This document shows, piece by piece, positions 59,458 through 61,558 of a DNA stretch of 61,558 nucleotides (within the stretch, counting starts at the first letter, position 1; every line of letters begins with the position of its first letter). The notes under the pieces are model-generated. The model did not search any database and was not told the origin of the DNA. It was given only the letters and a program-made list of their open reading frames with translations. Source of the DNA: JBGQAS01 sp964498605 (GTDB lineage Bacteria; Chloroflexota; Anaerolineae; Anaerolineales; Anaerolineaceae); contig CAZCHK010000005.1 of assembly GCA_964498605.1 (NCBI GenBank), positions 1 through 61,558 of the forward strand, written 5' to 3'. The position numbers were made by a program, and so were the translations under genes.

Positions 59458-61245
59458 TTAAATTCGAGCTTCGATATCATTTTTCATTCGGGCAACGCAT
59501 TCGGCGAGCGCGACGGGACCTGGATTGTCGCCATTTCGCAGGCGCAGTGCGACCTGACCGGTTTCTGCTTCCTTGTCACCAACAACAAGCATGTAGGGTA
59601 TCTTTTGATTTTGCGCATCCCGAATTTTGGCGTTCATGCGTTCGTTTCGTTCGTCCACCCAGACGCGAAAACCTCGGGTCCTCAATTCTTTTTCTACTGT
59701 CCTGGCGTATTCGTTATGACGGTCCGCAATGGGTATCACCACAGCCTGTATGGGCGAAAGCCACACTGGAAATGCCCCGGCATAGTGCTCAATCAGGACG
59801 CCAAAAAAGCGCTCCAGGCTGCCCAGCAGCGCGCGGTGGATCATGTAGGGACGGTGTGATTGACCATCCTCTGCGATGTAGCTCAGGTCAAACCTTTCAG
59901 GCAGGGTAAAATCAAATTGGATCGTGGAGAGCTGCCACTCACGACCGATCGCGTCTTGAACCTTGAGGTCTATCTTCGGACCATAAAAAGCGCCTCCTCC
60001 TGAATCGACCTGGTATGATACCTTCGTGCGCTTGAGTGATTCTTCGAGAGCTTTTTCAGCAGCTTCCCACTGTGCTGGCTGGCCGACATACTTTTGCGGT
60101 ATTGTGCTCAGGTATGCGCGAATATCCGAAAAACCGAAGCTTCTCAGGATGTGGAGGCTGAAATTGAGGACAAAATCTATCTCTTGGGGCATTTGGTCGG
60201 GTCTGCAGAAGTGGTGCGCGTCGTCCTGTGTGAAACCCCGCACGCGCATCAGACCGTGAAGCACGCCGCTGCGCTCATAGCGGTAAACAGTCCCTTCCTC
60301 GGCGTAGCGGATCGGCAGGTCGCGGTAGGACCGTAGAGAACTTTTGTATATGTGGATGTGAAAAGGGCAATTCATTGGTTTGAGATAGTACTGCTGCCCT
60401 TCTATGTCCACTGGAGAATACATGTTGTCCTTATAGAATCCCAGGTGCCCGGAAGTTTCCCAAAGTTGCGCCTTGCCGATATGCGGAGTGTACACGAAAT
60501 CGTACCCGGCGGCCTCGTGTTCTGCGCTCCAAAAATTCTCTGCAATCTTTCTGATCTTGGCGCCTTTTGGATGCCAGAGGATCAAACCCGCCCCGATTTC
60601 ATCCACAACACTGAAGAGATCAAGATCATGTCCAATCTTGCGGTGGTCGCGTTTTTTCGCCTCTTCCATGCGCCATAAATATTCCTTTAACTCTTCGGGG
60701 GTCTGCCAGGCGGTTCCATAAATCCGCTGCAGCATGGGGCGTTTTTCGTCTCCCCGCCAGTACGCTCCGGCGACACTGAGCAGTTTGATGGCGCGCGGGT
60801 TGATCTGGCTGGTGTTTTCAACATGAGGTCCCCGGCAAAGATCGATGAAAGTATCGCTTTTATATATGGAGATCTCGGGTTTCTCAGCTGTCGGATTGCC
60901 ATCCTCGTCAAATCCGCCTTTTTCCAGCCCGTCGATCAATTCCAGCTTGTAGTCCTGTCCCCGGAACAACTCGCGCGCCTCGCTCGCGGAAAGCGATTTC
61001 CTCTCAAAAGGAACCTTGCTTTGGATGATTTCGCGCATGCGGTTTTCTATCCCTTCAAGATCCTCTGCGGTCAAAGGTCGCGGTAGGTCAAAATCATAGT
61101 AGTAGCCGTCTTCTATGGCGGGGCCGATGGCGAACTTTGCGCCCGGGAATTTTTCCAGAACCGCTTCAGCCATGATGTGCGCTGTTGAATGCCGCACTCG
61201 ATAAAGCATGGACTCCTGGTATTCTTCCTGCTTGGTTATAGACAT
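59458..61245 (-). CDS. thrS: threonyl-tRNA synthetase lacking the TGS domain
   Basis: 595 residues. It begins only 18 residues before the editing-domain HxxxH (HSTAHIMAEAVLEKFP), so the 60-residue N-terminal TGS domain of E. coli-type enzymes is missing. Editing domain (His pair and Cys/Asp patch) to about 190, catalytic class II domain with MNCPFHIHIY (zinc Cys) and YRYERSGVLHGLMRVRGFTQDDAHHF, and the anticodon-binding domain from about 500 (PVWLSPIQAVVIPIADRH). GGAGG precedes the ATG. Regulated by a T-box leader. Confidence 0.97.
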   Translation of the reverse strand: MSITKQEEYQESMLYRVRHSTAHIMAEAVLEKFPGAKFAIGPAIEDGYYYDFDLPRPLTAEDLEGIENRMREIIQSKVPFERKSLSASEARELFRGQDYKLELIDGLEKGGFDEDGNPTAEKPEISIYKSDTFIDLCRGPHVENTSQINPRAIKLLSVAGAYWRGDEKRPMLQRIYGTAWQTPEELKEYLWRMEEAKKRDHRKIGHDLDLFSVVDEIGAGLILWHPKGAKIRKIAENFWSAEHEAAGYDFVYTPHIGKAQLWETSGHLGFYKDNMYSPVDIEGQQYYLKPMNCPFHIHIYKSSLRSYRDLPIRYAEEGTVYRYERSGVLHGLMRVRGFTQDDAHHFCRPDQMPQEIDFVLNFSLHILRSFGFSDIRAYLSTIPQKYVGQPAQWEAAEKALEESLKRTKVSYQVDSGGGAFYGPKIDLKVQDAIGREWQLSTIQFDFTLPERFDLSYIAEDGQSHRPYMIHRALLGSLERFFGVLIEHYAGAFPVWLSPIQAVVIPIADRHNEYARTVEKELRTRGFRVWVDERNERMNAKIRDAQNQKIPYMLVVGDKEAETGQVALRLRNGDNPGPVALAECVARMKNDIEARI

Positions 61246-61260
61246 TTTTACCTCCAGTTA

Positions 61261-61291
61261 AATAAAAGCCCGCTCCGTTTTCCGGGGCGGG
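61261..61291 (-). terminator. T-box terminator hairpin
   Basis: CCCGC...GCGGG with the inner CCG/CGG forms a stem containing one mismatch, followed by CTTTT on the minus strand, directly ahead of the thrS ribosome site. It competes with the T-box antiterminator. Confidence 0.85.
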
Positions 61292-61492
61292 AGAATGGGC
61301 TCACGCGGTTCCACCCAGATTTACCATCGCTGGCATCTTGTTGCACTGATAACGAAGTGAACCGTTCACCTTAATTGCGACCGCTTTCAGGTTACTGCTC
61401 GCAGGTGGTTTTCTCCTGGGTACCGCTGAGCTGGCTTTCAGCCAATGACCGGCTCTTGCTGATGCGGGATGACAGGTTACTCGTCCTGGTCA
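61292..61492 (-). promoter_or_regulatory. T-box leader of thrS (threonine-sensing)
   Basis: The T-box sequence GGGTGGAACCGCG lies at 61301-61315 on the minus strand, in the correct place between stem I and the terminator. Stem I begins with GACGAGTAACC and holds an AGAG...GCTGAAAGCC distal region. A specifier ACC (Thr), near 61419-61421, is plausible. Uncharged tRNA-Thr would stabilise the antiterminator and turn thrS on. Confidence 0.9.
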
Positions 61493-61503
61493 ACGCATTT
61501 ATA

Positions 61504-61558
61504 TGGGCGGTATAGGACTCGAACCTACGACCTTTGCGATGTCAACGCAACGCTCTAA
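61504..61558 (-). tRNA. tRNA-Val (anticodon GAC), 5' part outside the window
   Basis: On the minus strand the anticodon loop TTGACAT (anticodon GAC, Val) is flanked by TTGCG/CGCAA, followed by T-arm GTAGG TTCGAGT CCTAT, acceptor ACCGCCC and discriminator A. The first half of the gene lies beyond the right edge. No room for a promoter exists between it and the thrS leader. Confidence 0.9.

Noticed and set aside
61189..61374. A short open frame over the thrS leader
   Set aside because: It overlaps the T-box and terminator on the opposite strand and has no coding features.

Overview
The window looks like a chromosomal segment of a Gram-variable, probably anaerobic bacterium, most likely a member of the Chloroflexota (Anaerolineae-like). 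This is inferred from the mix of genes: thrS-infC-rpmI-rplT with a T-box, groESL under CIRCE, a BMP-type nucleoside ABC system, Pro/Thr-rich TPR surface proteins, a PknB-type kinase fused to a two-component-type propeller, a HerA-like ATPase next to a zinc-ribbon DUF4190 protein, and a DUF711 protein. There is no plasmid, phage or CRISPR signature. Most of the window is ordinary housekeeping and transport, densely packed on both strands.

Layout. 1-2.7 kb: a decayed small HTH-like frame and a lipoprotein with an HEGGH metalloprotease-like membrane domain. 2.7-5.1 kb: Tat translocase genes (tatB, tatC) followed by an MFS transporter. 5.2-12.6 kb: a membrane protein, a DUF362 iron-sulfur protein, a Ser/Thr kinase with an external propeller, a GNAT protein and a YfcC-type carrier. 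12.8-19.4 kb: a cyclic-di-GMP signalling cluster with two GGDEF proteins and an HWE/HisKA_2-type histidine kinase. 19.4-23.2 kb: a sugar-type ABC permease pair in which the MalF-like subunit is fused to a GT-C glycosyltransferase, plus a patatin. 23.3-26.6 kb: HerA-like ATPase, DUF4190 protein, and tRNA-Arg with two tandem 78-bp repeats that copy its 3' end. 26.6-32.4 kb: an ABC-2 exporter operon with an M28 peptidase. 32.4-38.3 kb: a BMP/nucleoside ABC importer whose ATPase carries membrane segments inside both nucleotide-binding domains. 38.4-43.0 kb: PIN-TRAM protein, cysS, rlmB, serS. 43.1-46.6 kb: a thiamine uptake and pyrophosphorylation operon under a TPP riboswitch. 46.7-48.7 kb: an MFS transporter and trmD. 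48.8-55.3 kb: two TPR proteins, groESL, a parvulin lipoprotein and a small surface protein. 55.3-57.9 kb: macro domain, TrmH-type methyltransferase and DUF711 in one operon. 57.9-61.6 kb: rplT, rpmI, infC (with an AUU start), thrS with a T-box leader, and a tRNA-Val cut by the window edge.

The two most unusual observations are architectural. The first is the nucleoside-type ABC ATPase (35049-37106), whose frame runs without a break through two hydrophobic insertions at non-equivalent sites in its two halves, so that a normally soluble subunit should be membrane-anchored. The second is the uninterrupted fusion of a PMT/ArnT-like GT-C glycosyltransferase with a MalF-type permease (21084-23222). 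Regulatory sequence is also rich: a TPP riboswitch whose hairpin contains the Shine-Dalgarno sequence of its gene, a T-box leader directly behind a tRNA, CIRCE, and three genes whose -10 boxes lie only 6-8 nt before the ATG, which suggests leaderless mRNAs.

All calls come from reading the sequence and from knowledge of the families; no database search was run. Start sites were adjusted where a Shine-Dalgarno sequence or promoter favoured a different codon from the longest frame.
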